DNA from: JAVBTT01 sp031550325
GTDB lineage: Bacteria; Bacillota; Clostridia; Oscillospirales; UBA929
Direction: 5' to 3'
DNA: 60,183 nt
Assembly: GCA_031550325.1 (NCBI GenBank)
Contig: JAVBOR010000004.1
Coordinates: forward strand, 1 to 60,183
Every line of letters starts with the position of its first letter. Positions within the stretch are counted from its first letter, which is position 1. Positions 14,915-22,990 of this stretch are shown in pieces. Made by a program: the position numbers and the translations under genes. The notes under the pieces were generated by a model that made no database searches, had not been told where the DNA came from, and was given only the letters and a program-made list of their open reading frames with translations.

Positions 14915-15319
14915 GTGGCGAACAAAAAATTCACACAGGACGAAATGAATACGCTGCGCGCAAGCCCGTATGTCTTGGCGGTTAGCCCCAGCATAGTTCA
15001 CTTCTCAGCTAAATTCAAGGAAGCGTTTTGGACACATCTGCAAGCGGGCGGCAACCCGCGAGAGGTGGTAGCGGGACTTGGCATTGACCCGGATATACTT
15101 GGTGAGAATCGCGTCTGCGGTCTGAAGACCATGATTCGCAACGAGGTGAAGGCCGGCAATGGATTTCGCGACCTGGGCACGTACAGTCAGCAGCTAAACG
15201 GATTTATGAGCGACGAGGCAAAGATACGAAGCCTTGAACAGCAGCTGGCTTACAAGAAACAGGAGATAGAGTTTCTTAAAAAAATTGTGTCCTTAGGCAG
15301 GGGGGCTCGGGATATATGA
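14915..15319 (+). CDS. IS3-type transposase OrfA (helix-turn-helix protein)
   Basis: 134 residues. The GTG at 14915 is preferred because GGAGG is 7 bases upstream; ATG 14909 overlaps the site too closely. Central AKFKEAFWTHLQAGGNPREV and VVAGLGIDPDILGENRVCGL look like a HTH unit that differs from the usual IS3 OrfA head; the C-terminus (SLEQQLAYKKQEIEFLKKIV) is the leucine-zipper helix typical of OrfA. A run of seven A at about 15278-15284 allows a -1 slip into OrfB. Stop overlaps the OrfB ATG. Confidence 0.85.
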   Translation: MANKKFTQDEMNTLRASPYVLAVSPSIVHFSAKFKEAFWTHLQAGGNPREVVAGLGIDPDILGENRVCGLKTMIRNEVKAGNGFRDLGTYSQQLNGFMSDEAKIRSLEQQLAYKKQEIEFLKKIVSLGRGARDI

Positions 15320-16269
15320 GCATCCCTGCGAATGCAAAGTATGCAATTATCCGCGAAATGACGCTGCGAGACAACAATATGCTCAACATCAACACATTGT
15401 GCGAAACGGCCGGAGTGTCCCGCAGCGGCTACTATCACTACCTTGACACAGAAGAACTACGGCAGGCACGGGAAGCGCAGGACAGACAAGCCTTTGGGCT
15501 TATTTTGAACGCGTATCAATACAGAGGCTACAAAAAGGGCGCAAGAAGCATCTACATGCGACTGCTTCACCAATACCCGGCTGTGCACATGAACATTAAA
15601 AAGATTCGACGCCTGATGAGGAAATATGGTCTGCGCTGTCCGATACGTAAGGCCAACCCATACCGACGCATGGCAAAAGCGCTCGCGACAAGCAATGTGG
15701 CGGAAAACGTGCTTAACCGGGAGTTCGAGACACAAGGACCGCGCAAGGTGCTCTTGACCGACATTACCTACATCATAAACGGCAAAGCGCCGCGCTGCTA
15801 CATGTCCACCATCATTGACGCTTGCACAAAGGAGTTGCTTGCATGGGTGCTCAGCGTGTCTTTGGAGATTGATTTTGTGCTGGAAACTGTGAACCAACTT
15901 GTCGATAGTCACGGCGTGTCTTTGACGGCGGAGACTCTCATCCACAGCGACCAAGGCTCCCACTACACCAGTGTTAAGTTCATCGAGCTTGTCGGTGACG
16001 CGCAGTTCAGACGTTCCATGTCACGCAAAGCAAACTGTTGGGACAATGCACCGCAAGAATCATTTTATGGGCACATGAAGGATGAAATCGACATCGCCGA
16101 GTGTCTCACATACGCTGATATCCTACAAGTTATCACGGACTGGACGGATTACTACAACAACGACCGGTACCAATGGGATTTAGCGAGGCTCTCCCCCCGT
16201 GAATACTACAGTTACCTGCTTTCAGGAGAGTATCCGCTTGTCATACCAAAACCCAACGGCATAGATTAA
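15316..16269 (+). CDS. IS3-type transposase OrfB (DDE integrase)
   Basis: 317 residues. A HTH_21-like segment (LCETAGVSRSGYYHYLDTEE) precedes the rve integrase core: LLTDITYIINGKAPRCYMST (first Asp), LIHSDQGSHYTSVKFIELVG (second Asp) and RKANCWDNAPQESFYGHMKD (Glu), the DDE triad. C-terminal ITDWTDYYNNDRYQWDLARL is the usual IS3 end. Its ATG overlaps the OrfA stop by 4 bases, and the frame is open upstream to the A7 run, so a fused OrfAB is also possible. Confidence 0.93.
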   Translation: MSIPANAKYAIIREMTLRDNNMLNINTLCETAGVSRSGYYHYLDTEELRQAREAQDRQAFGLILNAYQYRGYKKGARSIYMRLLHQYPAVHMNIKKIRRLMRKYGLRCPIRKANPYRRMAKALATSNVAENVLNREFETQGPRKVLLTDITYIINGKAPRCYMSTIIDACTKELLAWVLSVSLEIDFVLETVNQLVDSHGVSLTAETLIHSDQGSHYTSVKFIELVGDAQFRRSMSRKANCWDNAPQESFYGHMKDEIDIAECLTYADILQVITDWTDYYNNDRYQWDLARLSPREYYSYLLSGEYPLVIPKPNGID

Positions 16270-16496
16270 CGTGGGGCGCTGCCCAACGATTGGCGGCAGA
16301 CGTCTGCCGCCATCGTTCCCCGAGGTTTATCGCTTTTGTTTCCGGGAGGCGGGTGCAGGACGAAAAAGAGACGATGCAAAACGCACCGCCTCCCGCTAAC
16401 CCATTACGCCGCTCATGTCGCTCCTCAGCGTTGCACTATCCTGCGTAATGGTAAAGCTCTTTTACTATAGCTGATATCCTTTGAATTTGGAAGACC
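16270..16496. other. IS 3-prime noncoding part with stable hairpins
   Basis: Holds a palindrome with arms GGCGGCAGAC/GTCTGCCGCC (about 16291-16311) and a larger stem GGGAGGCGGGTGC/GCACCGCCTCCC (about 16344-16394). Probably terminators that end transposase transcription. No gene seen. Confidence 0.5.
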
Positions 16497-16534
16497 GAAA
16501 ACCCATGTTGTCCTTGACACGGGGTACACTTTAA

Positions 16535-16740
16535 ACCTGCCGCCTGCGGCGTCAGGCTCGACGTGGTTTTGCGCAAAGGAACGAAGAGGCGGCCTTTGTC
16601 TACAGGTTGAGTCCTCGTTTTGTCAAAGAACCTTTGGTTCTTTGACAAAACGAGGACAGGAACGCGTCTTTGTGAAGACGCGCATTGGGTGACTTTCCCG
16701 GAGTGAATCCGTAAAAGAGTTGTGGTTCTAATTTTTTTCA
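16535..16740. repeat. Hairpin repeat array, right part (after the IS)
   Basis: CCTGCCGCC..GGCGTCAGG at 16536-16556, then a 20-base-pair hairpin with arms CCTCGTTTTGTCAAAGAACC and its complement at 16613-16655, CGCGTCTT..AAGACGCG at 16663-16682, and a mixed module at 16689-16725 whose left arm is the GTGACTTTC type but whose right arm is the AAGAGTTGTGG type. Confidence 0.85.
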
Positions 16741-17230
16741 CCTGTCAAGCCTCATTCGTCCTCGCGGGCGGTCGTCCTTCGCCTTGCGGCTTTTGAACCG
16801 GTCGCCCATTCGGGGCGCGTGCGCTTCAAAACGCCTCCAGGCTCCAGGACTCACTGCTCGGGCGCTCGGCTCTTCTTATTTCAGTCCAGCAGAGACCTGC
16901 CGCCTGCGGCGTCAGACTCGACGTGGTTTTGCGCAAAGGAACGAAGAGGCGGCCTTTGTCTACAGGCTGTCAAAGAACCTTTGGTTCTTTGACAAAACGA
17001 GGACAGGATCGCGTCTTTGTGAAGACGCGTAAAGAAACGCTTTCCCGGAGTGAATCCGTGAAAGCGTTGTGGTTCTATATTTAGCGGTTTTCGGAGAAGC
17101 AAGAACCTGCCGCCTGCGGCGTCAGGCTCGACGTGAACTCAGGAAATGGACGAGGGCGCGAGCGGCTTTTTGACTACCAGACAGAGCCTGCGGTTTTTTG
17201 ACTGCCTGAAAACACCGTCGGTTCCGTTCA
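16741..17230. repeat. Second hairpin repeat array in tandem
   Basis: 16741-16890 is GC-rich sequence without recognisable genes. Then CCTGCCGCC..GGCGTCAG (16896-16916), TGTCAAAGAACC..GGTTCTTTGACA (16968-16994), CGCGTCTT..AAGACGCG (17010-17029), AACGCTTTC..GAAAGCGTT (17036-17068) and CCTGCCGCC..GGCGTCAGG (17106-17126). 17160-17225 contains further partial inverted repeats (TTTTTTGACTGCCTGAAAAC type). Confidence 0.8.
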
Positions 17231-17243
17231 GCGCCCGAGCATT

Positions 17244-17879
17244 TTATTTCGTAAAAGCAGTAAAGCCGCAGGCCGTCGGGTGGTCAAAAATCAATGACTT
17301 TTTATATTTTCGCAGCTTCAGCGCAATAAACATGTCGCCCCCGGCGCCCAAAATGTTCATAATGCTTAAAAATAGAATTATGGCGCTGCTTGCAAAAAGC
17401 GAAACAATATACAAGCCGATTCCCAGGACGAGCAAAGGCATTATGCAGCCCAGTACATACCCGCCGAACCGAAGTTCCTCTTTGCAGTGGCAATATGGGG
17501 TGAGAGAGCTCCACATAACGCCAAAATGAATGCTTTTCCATCCTTCTTTGCAAAAAAACCGCCATGTCACGCCATGGATGCCCTCATGAGCAACCAAACA
17601 GACAACCATCAGCAGCAGGAAAACAACGATGTCCCTAAATAGAGCAGTTTCAGTAACCTGTGCGTCTGTTTGCATGCTTCGAACGGGCCACCATCGCAGC
17701 AAATAGATGCTGACGCAAACAAAAATAATCGGAAGAGAGAGAAGAATTGCCATGACGTTTGCTTTAGCGATAGAAACTGTACAAACAGACTCTGCATAGC
17801 CCTCGCTCTTCATGTTCAGGCGAAGAGTCTCGTATTCCTCAACCATCATCCGTTTGTTCGTTTTACTTTTGCTCATCAA
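17244..17879 (-). CDS. DUF3267-type membrane metalloprotease-like protein
   Basis: 211 residues. Four hydrophobic segments; the second carries VCLVAHEGIHGVTWRFF, a HExxH zinc-protease motif in the membrane as in DUF3267/site-2-protease-like proteins. The C-terminal IFDHPTACGFTAFTK matches the conserved end of this family. A third residue for zinc could be the Asp in NILGAGGDMFIAL. Substrate unknown. Last gene of the minus-strand run from 22204; a 60-base gap follows the Tag gene stop at 17940. Confidence 0.75.
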   Translation of the reverse strand: MMSKSKTNKRMMVEEYETLRLNMKSEGYAESVCTVSIAKANVMAILLSLPIIFVCVSIYLLRWWPVRSMQTDAQVTETALFRDIVVFLLLMVVCLVAHEGIHGVTWRFFCKEGWKSIHFGVMWSSLTPYCHCKEELRFGGYVLGCIMPLLVLGIGLYIVSLFASSAIILFLSIMNILGAGGDMFIALKLRKYKKSLIFDHPTACGFTAFTK

Positions 17880-17939
17880 TTATCCCCGCCTCAAAAAAAT
17901 CGGTCACCGCTCCGGCATTGTCAAAGACTGTTATAAAGC

Positions 17940-18509
17940 TTACCTTGTTAGGGTCTCCCCATACGCGCAGCACGAGGTCAAGTGATCGTTTACCATGCCC
18001 ACGGCCTGCATAAACGAATAGATGATGGTCGAGCCGACGAACTTGAAGCCCAGCTTTTTCAGGTCCTTGCTGAGCTTATCCGAGACAGGGGTGGTGATGG
18101 GCATGTCCTCAACCCTCTCCCAACGCCCGACGATGGGAGTATGGTTCACATACCCCCAGACAAACGCATCAAAGCTGCCGTGCTGCTGTTTAATCTCCAA
18201 AAACAGCCGGGCGTTGACGATTGCCGCATGGATTTTCAAACGGTTGCGGATGATGCCCTCGTTTGCCATGAGCGCTTTTATTTTTGCGTCGTCGTACTGC
18301 GCGACCTTGACAGGGTCAAACAAGTCAAAGGCAGCCCTGTACGCCTCCCGCTTTTTCAGAACAGTAATCCACGAGAGCCCCGCCTGCGCGCCCTCCAAAA
18401 TGAGCATTTCAAACAGCTTGCGATCATCGTGCACAGGCCGGCCCCACTCGTTGTCGTGGTACTCTATGTACAGGGGCGTATCTCCGAAGCATCTGAACTT
18501 TTCGTCCAT
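17940..18509 (-). CDS. tag: DNA-3-methyladenine glycosylase I
   Basis: 189 residues, full length for Tag. MDEKFRCFGDTPLYIEYHDN and EWGRPVHDDRKLFEMLILEG are the family N-terminus, with the zinc Cys and His; GAQAGLSWITVLKKREAYR is the helical base-binding part, and FVGSTIIYSFMQAVGMVNDH the conserved C-terminal segment. C-terminal His and Cys (DHLTSCC) complete the zinc site. It removes 3-methyladenine from alkylated DNA. ATG 18509 has AGAGGAAG upstream. In the same operon as an AlkZ-like glycosylase and a WYL regulator. Confidence 0.95.
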   Translation of the reverse strand: MDEKFRCFGDTPLYIEYHDNEWGRPVHDDRKLFEMLILEGAQAGLSWITVLKKREAYRAAFDLFDPVKVAQYDDAKIKALMANEGIIRNRLKIHAAIVNARLFLEIKQQHGSFDAFVWGYVNHTPIVGRWERVEDMPITTPVSDKLSKDLKKLGFKFVGSTIIYSFMQAVGMVNDHLTSCCAYGETLTR

Positions 18510-18522
18510 AACGGTCTTCCTC

Positions 18523-18972
18523 TCACGTCAACGTTTTTCTGAAGTCAATCAGCATATAGACGGTTCCAAACCGTTCATCCGTACGCAAATCAAAAACAAG
18601 GGGGAAGAACTTCAATTTTCCCACTTGTTTTGCTGTTTCCACCATCTCCCTGGTCTCGGGGTCGAGCGGCAGCCCCAGCGCGTTCGCGCGGGCTTTTTCG
18701 GGGACATAGATGGTCACTCTGAAAAATCCGTCCCAAATCGAAAGCCAAAAGGCCGTGACCTCCTTTTGGCCGCCGCGAGCGCCCGTCCATTTGTGCAGTC
18801 CCTTGCCAAGCCATGCGCTGCCGTCGGGATAATACCGCCAGTCCAGGTCAATATCGCGGGTTGCGAGCCCCTCAATAAAGCTCAGATAAGCGGCGTTTGC
18901 CTCGGCGAGCCCTTCGGCGATGGATTCGCTTGTCGGCTCTGTTGCGGGGTCGCGGAGCAGTTGTTCAGCCAT
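18523..18972 (-). CDS. DUF3788-like protein
   Basis: 149 residues from ATG 18972 (AGGTGG upstream; a GTG three codons earlier lies inside the site). Soluble, with DWRYYPDGSAWLGKGLHKWT and GFFRVTIYVPEKARANALGL, and a C-terminal KLKFFPLVFDLRTDERFGTV. The W-x-Y ... KGL pattern matches DUF3788 proteins as I remember them; function unknown. Between ydeI-like and tag genes in one operon. Confidence 0.65.
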   Translation of the reverse strand: MAEQLLRDPATEPTSESIAEGLAEANAAYLSFIEGLATRDIDLDWRYYPDGSAWLGKGLHKWTGARGGQKEVTAFWLSIWDGFFRVTIYVPEKARANALGLPLDPETREMVETAKQVGKLKFFPLVFDLRTDERFGTVYMLIDFRKTLT

Positions 18973-19000
18973 AAGGTCCACCTTTCCTTTTTTGCGCCCT

Positions 19001-19570
19001 TCACATCGGTTTGAGATTTAGGTTTAGCCTGTCCACGATCTTCGCCAAATCCCGCTGCCGCGCTTCTTCGCTTTTGAACGAAAAATGTCTTCTTGTGTAT
19101 GTGCGCTGAACCGACGGGGACATCTTGCAAAAGTTTTCAAAAGCCGGGGATATGCCCGAAAGCTTCGCAGAAAATGCCCCTATTTGCTCCTCGGTCACCG
19201 GAGCGGCAACTGGGGCGTCCCATGCACCGCTTTGTTTGGCAATCTCAACGGCACTTTCCCCTAGATCGGTCATGATCCCTTTCTCCCGCAGGGCCTCCAC
19301 AATTTTTTTGTTCTTCCCGGACCAGACGCTTTTCGCGCGGCGCCTGGCAAAGTACTTGTGATACTTTGTTTCATCCACACGCAGCATCTGACCGTCTATC
19401 CAGCCAAAACACAAAGCCTCTTCCAGAGCGTCGTTCGCGGACAGGGTGACGAGCGCCTCTGTTTTGCCGAAGATAAGCCACACGCCCTGGCTTGTCTCCG
19501 CGTTATCCAGAAGCCACGCGCGAAAATCCGCGCGCGACGGAAACAGCAATTCAGGCACGTCATTTCTCAC
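19001..19570 (-). CDS. YdeI/OmpD-associated family protein
   Basis: 189 residues. ELLFPSRADFRAWLLDNAET, EALCFGWIDGQMLRVDETKY and YFARRRAKSVWSGKNKKIVE (the conserved FGWIDG and RRxxSxWSxxN blocks) place it in the YdeI family, sometimes called bacteriocin-protection proteins. The biochemical role is not established. It starts at GTG 19570, 8 bases after GGAGGG. Same operon. Confidence 0.85.
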   Translation of the reverse strand: MRNDVPELLFPSRADFRAWLLDNAETSQGVWLIFGKTEALVTLSANDALEEALCFGWIDGQMLRVDETKYHKYFARRRAKSVWSGKNKKIVEALREKGIMTDLGESAVEIAKQSGAWDAPVAAPVTEEQIGAFSAKLSGISPAFENFCKMSPSVQRTYTRRHFSFKSEEARQRDLAKIVDRLNLNLKPM

Positions 19571-19590
19571 TCAAAGCACCCTCCTCAAAA

Positions 19591-19785
19591 CTATACAAAA
19601 ATGCACCAGTTTACGCCGAACCTGTCTATGATACCAGCCGCCAGCGGGCTCCAATCGGTCGGGCCGCGAAAAGCTACTTTTACGCTGCGATGGTCGCAAA
19701 GCAGCGACGCGCCAAAAGCGTTTTGATAGATCGGAACAGCCTGATCGCTGTTTTTTACATAGACCTGCATCATGGACCGCTTCAT
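19591..19785 (-). pseudogene. VOC/PhnB-like protein with large internal deletion
   Basis: 64 residues where about 140 are expected. The head MKRSMMQVYVKNSDQAVPIY is the first beta-alpha unit of PhnB-like glyoxalase-fold proteins; the tail GPTDWSPLAAGIIDRFGVNW is the normal last segment. The middle, about 75-80 residues with the metal ligands and dimer strands, is absent while the frame is kept. It overlaps the AlkZ-like stop by 4 bases, so the start is preserved. Probably nonfunctional. Confidence 0.7.
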
Positions 19786-20813
19786 ATGCGCTCTCCCTGA
19801 AACCGGTTTATCGGATTAGTCTCGCCGCAGAGCATGTGGATGGCCCGCAAAACATCCTCCCTGCGAGAGGCCGCTTGCCCCTCAGGCAAATCGAGGACAA
19901 CATCCTCAACCTCCGGTGTGTAGCGGAACTTGCCCAAAGCAGCGCCGCGAAACTCGCCGTCGATCAGCAGATAGTACAGCGTGTCGGGGTAGGCGTGCGG
20001 ATATTTTTCTTTCAGCCAATGCTCGTTGGACTTGACAAGAAAGTCGTTGCGGTGCAGGGCGTACACAGATTTAGGCGGCTCGGCGGAATAAGACGCAAGC
20101 AGCTCTTGGTCCTCGCGCAGAAGGTAGCTCCCCTCGGTCTCAATCAACACACCGTCCTCAAGCAAGGCGGCGGCAGCGGCTTTGATGTCCTTCTCCGGCA
20201 GCTTGTAAAACGACTTTGCCATGCCTATATCAAAAGCCACATGGCGGTACGCAAACCGCCGCAGGAGAGTCTTCAGCGCATCCCGGCGCGAGTGTTTTGT
20301 CAGGCAGGCGTCGGGGAACATTTCGGAAAACTTATGCCAGCCTCTGTCCCATTCGCCGTCGTTCTGATCCTCGTAGATCAAAAACGCCTCCTGCAGTCGG
20401 TGGAGAACCGGCGTGATCTCCTTGACCAGTAGCCCCGTTTCCTCCTTCATCTGCTGAATCGTCAGCGGTTCGCGCTCAATGAGCTCCAATAAAACTTGCT
20501 GGCGGGGCAGGAGCTTGCCCAGCGGCTTTTGGAATGCGCAGGCGAACAGCTCCAAATCCTCCGGCATAATCCAGCCGAGATTGCCGCCCACGAAACGCCC
20601 TTTGATCAGGGCGCGGCTGCGCTGCCGCTCGCGGTTAAACTCCATATCGTCAAACTCGGCGCGGTAAGTAAGGCTCGGCGGGTCGCCAAAGCCGTTCCAG
20701 TAGACGTTCTGCCCCGGCTGGCAGTCGCGGTAGAGGGCGAGGTACTCGGTTTCATTGGCCTTTGCGCTGAGGTGCTGGCGCTCCATGCGTAGAGCGGTGA
20801 TTTTCTCTGTCAC
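19782..20813 (-). CDS. AlkZ/YcaQ-like winged-helix DNA glycosylase-related protein
   Basis: 343 residues, full length for the HTH_42 (YcaQ/AlkZ) family. Three winged-helix-like segments are visible: LLPRQQVLLELIEREPLTIQ, FKxLL-type DIKAAAAALLEDGVLIETEG, and the C-terminal beta part YYLLIDGEFRGAALGKFRYT. The family includes interstrand crosslink glycosylases, whose catalytic QxQ/QxD motif I cannot place with certainty here, so activity is unproven. GTG start overlaps the PNPOx stop (GTGA). Confidence 0.7.
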   Translation of the reverse strand: MTEKITALRMERQHLSAKANETEYLALYRDCQPGQNVYWNGFGDPPSLTYRAEFDDMEFNRERQRSRALIKGRFVGGNLGWIMPEDLELFACAFQKPLGKLLPRQQVLLELIEREPLTIQQMKEETGLLVKEITPVLHRLQEAFLIYEDQNDGEWDRGWHKFSEMFPDACLTKHSRRDALKTLLRRFAYRHVAFDIGMAKSFYKLPEKDIKAAAAALLEDGVLIETEGSYLLREDQELLASYSAEPPKSVYALHRNDFLVKSNEHWLKEKYPHAYPDTLYYLLIDGEFRGAALGKFRYTPEVEDVVLDLPEGQAASRREDVLRAIHMLCGETNPINRFQGERI

Positions 20814-21241
20814 AGCGTCCCCACCGCCTCCGTCCTGTCAACGAACAGATTGAATCGCTTGGTCACAAAGCGCAGCACGCAGTAATTGGGGTCGTCCGCT
20901 CCGGAAAAGTGCTGCTCCAGCCCTGAGTACCACATCTCGCGCTTGACCTCCGGGTCGGTTATAATCTCAATTTCGCCCGCCAGAGTAATGTTGCAGCTTT
21001 CGCTGGCAAAGCAGACGCCTGCCTTGCCGCATTTTTCGATGCGCGCCGCCTTGTTGCCGTCGAGGCCGGTGCAAAACGTGATCCACTCAATCCCGCTGGA
21101 TTTTGACGGGGTTATCGCTGACGCGGTGGGTCTTCCGTCCGAGTCGGTCAGCGCCAGGATGCAAAAGTCGTTTTTGTACGTGCCGTTGCTCGTATTGTTT
21201 GCGATGATTTCTCCGGCCTTTCTGATCATATCACTGTTCAT
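20810..21241 (-). CDS. Pyridoxamine 5-phosphate oxidase-family flavoprotein
   Basis: 143 residues from ATG 21241, with GAGGAGG 6 bases upstream. The split-barrel flavin-binding fold is seen in FCILALTDSDGRPTASAITP, IEWITFCTGLDGNKAARIEK and AGVCFASESCNITLAGEIEI, like general stress protein 26 and similar. A flavin or deazaflavin cofactor is expected; substrate unknown. Second gene of the WYL-regulated run. Confidence 0.8.
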   Translation of the reverse strand: MNSDMIRKAGEIIANNTSNGTYKNDFCILALTDSDGRPTASAITPSKSSGIEWITFCTGLDGNKAARIEKCGKAGVCFASESCNITLAGEIEIITDPEVKREMWYSGLEQHFSGADDPNYCVLRFVTKRFNLFVDRTEAVGTL

Positions 21242-21304
21242 GTTCATCCTCCTCGGTTTTTACTCCCAGTTTACCACGACAAACACGACAACGGCCTGTC
21301 CGGT

Positions 21305-22204
21305 TCAATCGTAGAGGCTCACCATTTTTTCAGCGATGCGCCGTATCTCCTCGGCCATATCGGCGGGCTCAAGCACTTTGACCCTGTCTCTGAACGAGAG
21401 AATCCAGCCTAGCATATAGTCCCGGTTGGTGTAGCCGACCTCAAGGCGCAGTCCGTCCCGCGTCTCCTCGTAGCAGTGCAGGCCGTAGTCCTCGATGAGC
21501 TTGTATCGTTCTGACGGCTGAAACAGCGCGACCAACGTCTTATCGTCCGGGAAGCCGGTGCCGGGCAGCTTGTCCGCCGGAATCTCGCGGGGTGCGAAGC
21601 GCTCGTTTGTCAGGCGCAAATCCCACAGCCGCTGGAGCTTGAACAGCCGAAAGTCCTGCCGTTCCGGGCAGAACCCGAAGATATACCAGGCTATCCACTG
21701 GAAGATGACAAAGCAGGGCTCAATGCGGCGATGCGTTTCGCCCTTTTCATAGTAATAATCAAACTCCACAACGAGGTTCTCCCGTATGGCCTGTTTAAAA
21801 AGCTCTATTTTCGCCGTCAGACTACCCTTGTAGTGGCTGGCGAGGTCAATGACAACCGGCTCGCGCAGCGACACCACCGCGTTGCCATGAAGCGAAAGCT
21901 TTTGGAGCGTCTGCTCGACTTGTGACCTTTCCGTCACGCTGCCGATGCCCTTGAGCGCGGCGATAATGCTCGAAAGCTCGTCCATCGTCAGCACGCTTTT
22001 GTCGAGCTTGTAGCCCTCGGCGATCGAAATGCCGCCGCCACTGCCCTGATGGGTGACAATGGGGATGCCCGCCATGCACAGCGCTTCGATGTCCCGCCCG
22101 ATGGTGCGGCGCGTGACCTCAAAGCGCTCGGCGAGGTGCGGCGCGGTTACGCGGTCATTTTGGAGAAGGATGGTCAGAATGCCGAGCAGGCGGTCAAGCT
22201 TCAT
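21305..22204 (-). CDS. YafY-type transcriptional regulator (HTH_11 + WYL)
   Basis: 299 residues from ATG 22204, with GGAGG 8 bases upstream. N-terminal winged helix: MKLDRLLGILTILLQNDRVT, FEVTRRTIGRDIEALCMAGI. A middle WYL domain: RENLVVEFDYYYEKGETHRR, FQWIAWYIFGFCPERQDFRL; a WCX-like C-terminus follows. WYL domains sense ligands, often nucleic-acid related. As first gene of the run that holds two DNA-repair glycosylase genes it may control the response to alkylation damage (inference). Confidence 0.88.
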   Translation of the reverse strand: MKLDRLLGILTILLQNDRVTAPHLAERFEVTRRTIGRDIEALCMAGIPIVTHQGSGGGISIAEGYKLDKSVLTMDELSSIIAALKGIGSVTERSQVEQTLQKLSLHGNAVVSLREPVVIDLASHYKGSLTAKIELFKQAIRENLVVEFDYYYEKGETHRRIEPCFVIFQWIAWYIFGFCPERQDFRLFKLQRLWDLRLTNERFAPREIPADKLPGTGFPDDKTLVALFQPSERYKLIEDYGLHCYEETRDGLRLEVGYTNRDYMLGWILSFRDRVKVLEPADMAEEIRRIAEKMVSLYD

Positions 22205-22574
22205 TTGCGGCCTCCACAAGCAACTCTTTGGCTCTTTTTCGGCAGCTAGCCGACAGGTATTGAATCGGCGTGGTCAATCACTTCGCAAAGCGCGGCATCG
22301 GGCAGGGCTCATGGAGCAGGGAAGTCGAGGGCGGCCGGCGCAGGGATTGGCCAGCAGAGAAGCATGACGAGGTGATCGCCTGTTGATTTCGTGGCTGCCC
22401 TCATAGAAAAGAAGACGTTGTTGATCACAAAACAAAGAACGTTGCCTAAAGTGAAAAACTCTTAACCATAAACGTATCACACCGGGCTTGAAGTGTCAAG
22501 GAAGGTATGCCGCGGCAACAGGCCATGACGAGCTGTGGCATTGTGAGAGGGCATTTTGCATGTGGTTATGCGGG
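22205..22574. other. Leader/intergenic region upstream of the WYL regulator
   Basis: No gene recognised. On the minus strand a TTGACA (22494-22499) stands 17 bases from TACGTT (22471-22476), a possible weak promoter, which would leave a leader of about 260 bases before the regulator ATG. Confidence 0.35.
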
Positions 22575-22800
22575 AAACTGGCGGGCAGCCATGTTGTCCC
22601 CGCTTTGTCAAAGAACCAAGGGTTCTTTGACAAAGCGAAAGCAGGAGCGCGTCTTTACAAAGACGCGCACAGCCTGTAGACAAAGGCCGCCTCTTCGTTC
22701 CTTTGCGCAAAACCACGTCGAGCCTGCCGCCTGGGGCGTCAGGCTCGACGTGCAAACCGATAAAGGACGAGGACGCGAGGGCTTTTTTGACAAACTGAAG
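22575..22800. repeat. Modular hairpin repeat array with an inverted module
   Basis: CGCTTTGTCAAAGAACC and its complement at 22601-22637, GCGCGTCTTT..AAAGACGCGC at 22647-22668, then the linker of other copies in reverse orientation (CCTGTAGACAAAGGCCGCC onward, 22674-22735), and a hairpin with ACGTCGAGCCTG/CAGGCTCGACGT arms at 22715-22751. The inversion relative to copies at 344-420 and 16536-16605 shows that modules can flip independently. Confidence 0.8.
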
Positions 22801-22832
22801 AACCCCCCAGAACCATTACGGCTCTGGGGGAT
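22801..22832 (-). terminator. Intrinsic terminator after tRNA-Val
   Basis: On the minus strand CCCCCAGAGCC..GGTTCTGGGGGG followed by TTCTTC, directly after the tRNA 3-prime end. Confidence 0.65.
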
Positions 22833-22838
22833 TCTTCT

Positions 22839-22914
22839 TGGTGGACGATAACGGAATCGAACCGCTGACCCTCCGCACGTCAAGCGGATGCTCTACCAGC
22901 TGAGCTAATCGTCC
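22839..22914 (-). tRNA. tRNA-Val (anticodon GAC)
   Basis: On the minus strand the 76 bases run from GGACGATTAGCTCAGCTGG to ATCGTCC-A-CCA. The acceptor stem GGACGAT/ATCGTCC pairs perfectly; the anticodon stem TCCGC/GCGGA encloses TTGACGT, giving anticodon GAC (valine, GUC codon); the T arm has GGTTCGATTCC. CCA is encoded. It lies at the end of the murA-typA operon direction and is followed by a terminator. Confidence 0.93.
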
Positions 22915-22990
22915 AAAAGGCAACAGCAATATTATAACTGAAAAATACTAAATGTCAAGGTGAAAAATCAAAATGTGCGCTTGTGCCCGG

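Larger units (their letters stand above)
14730..16534 (+). mobile_element. IS3-type insertion sequence
   Basis: About 1.8 kb with two overlapping transposase frames and imperfect terminal inverted repeats: TTAAACTGTACCC (14730) against TTAAAGTGTACCC (complement, ending 16534), with GGGTTTTC matching again at the inner end of both about-38-base arms. The element may formally begin at TG (14736) and end at CA, as usual for IS3. Both flanks are halves of one hairpin repeat array: joining CAGCAAGAA to ACCTGCCGCC gives a sequence like the intact copy at 17097. A target duplication is not clear. Both frames are intact, so it may still be active. Confidence 0.88.

Noticed and set aside
14499..14994. 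Minus-strand open frame of 164 codons across the repeat and IS left end
   Set aside because: It spans the boundary between repeat and insertion sequence, so it arose by chance.
22274..22480. 68-codon minus-strand frame upstream of the WYL regulator
   Set aside because: No ribosome binding site and no recognisable family; treated as leader sequence.
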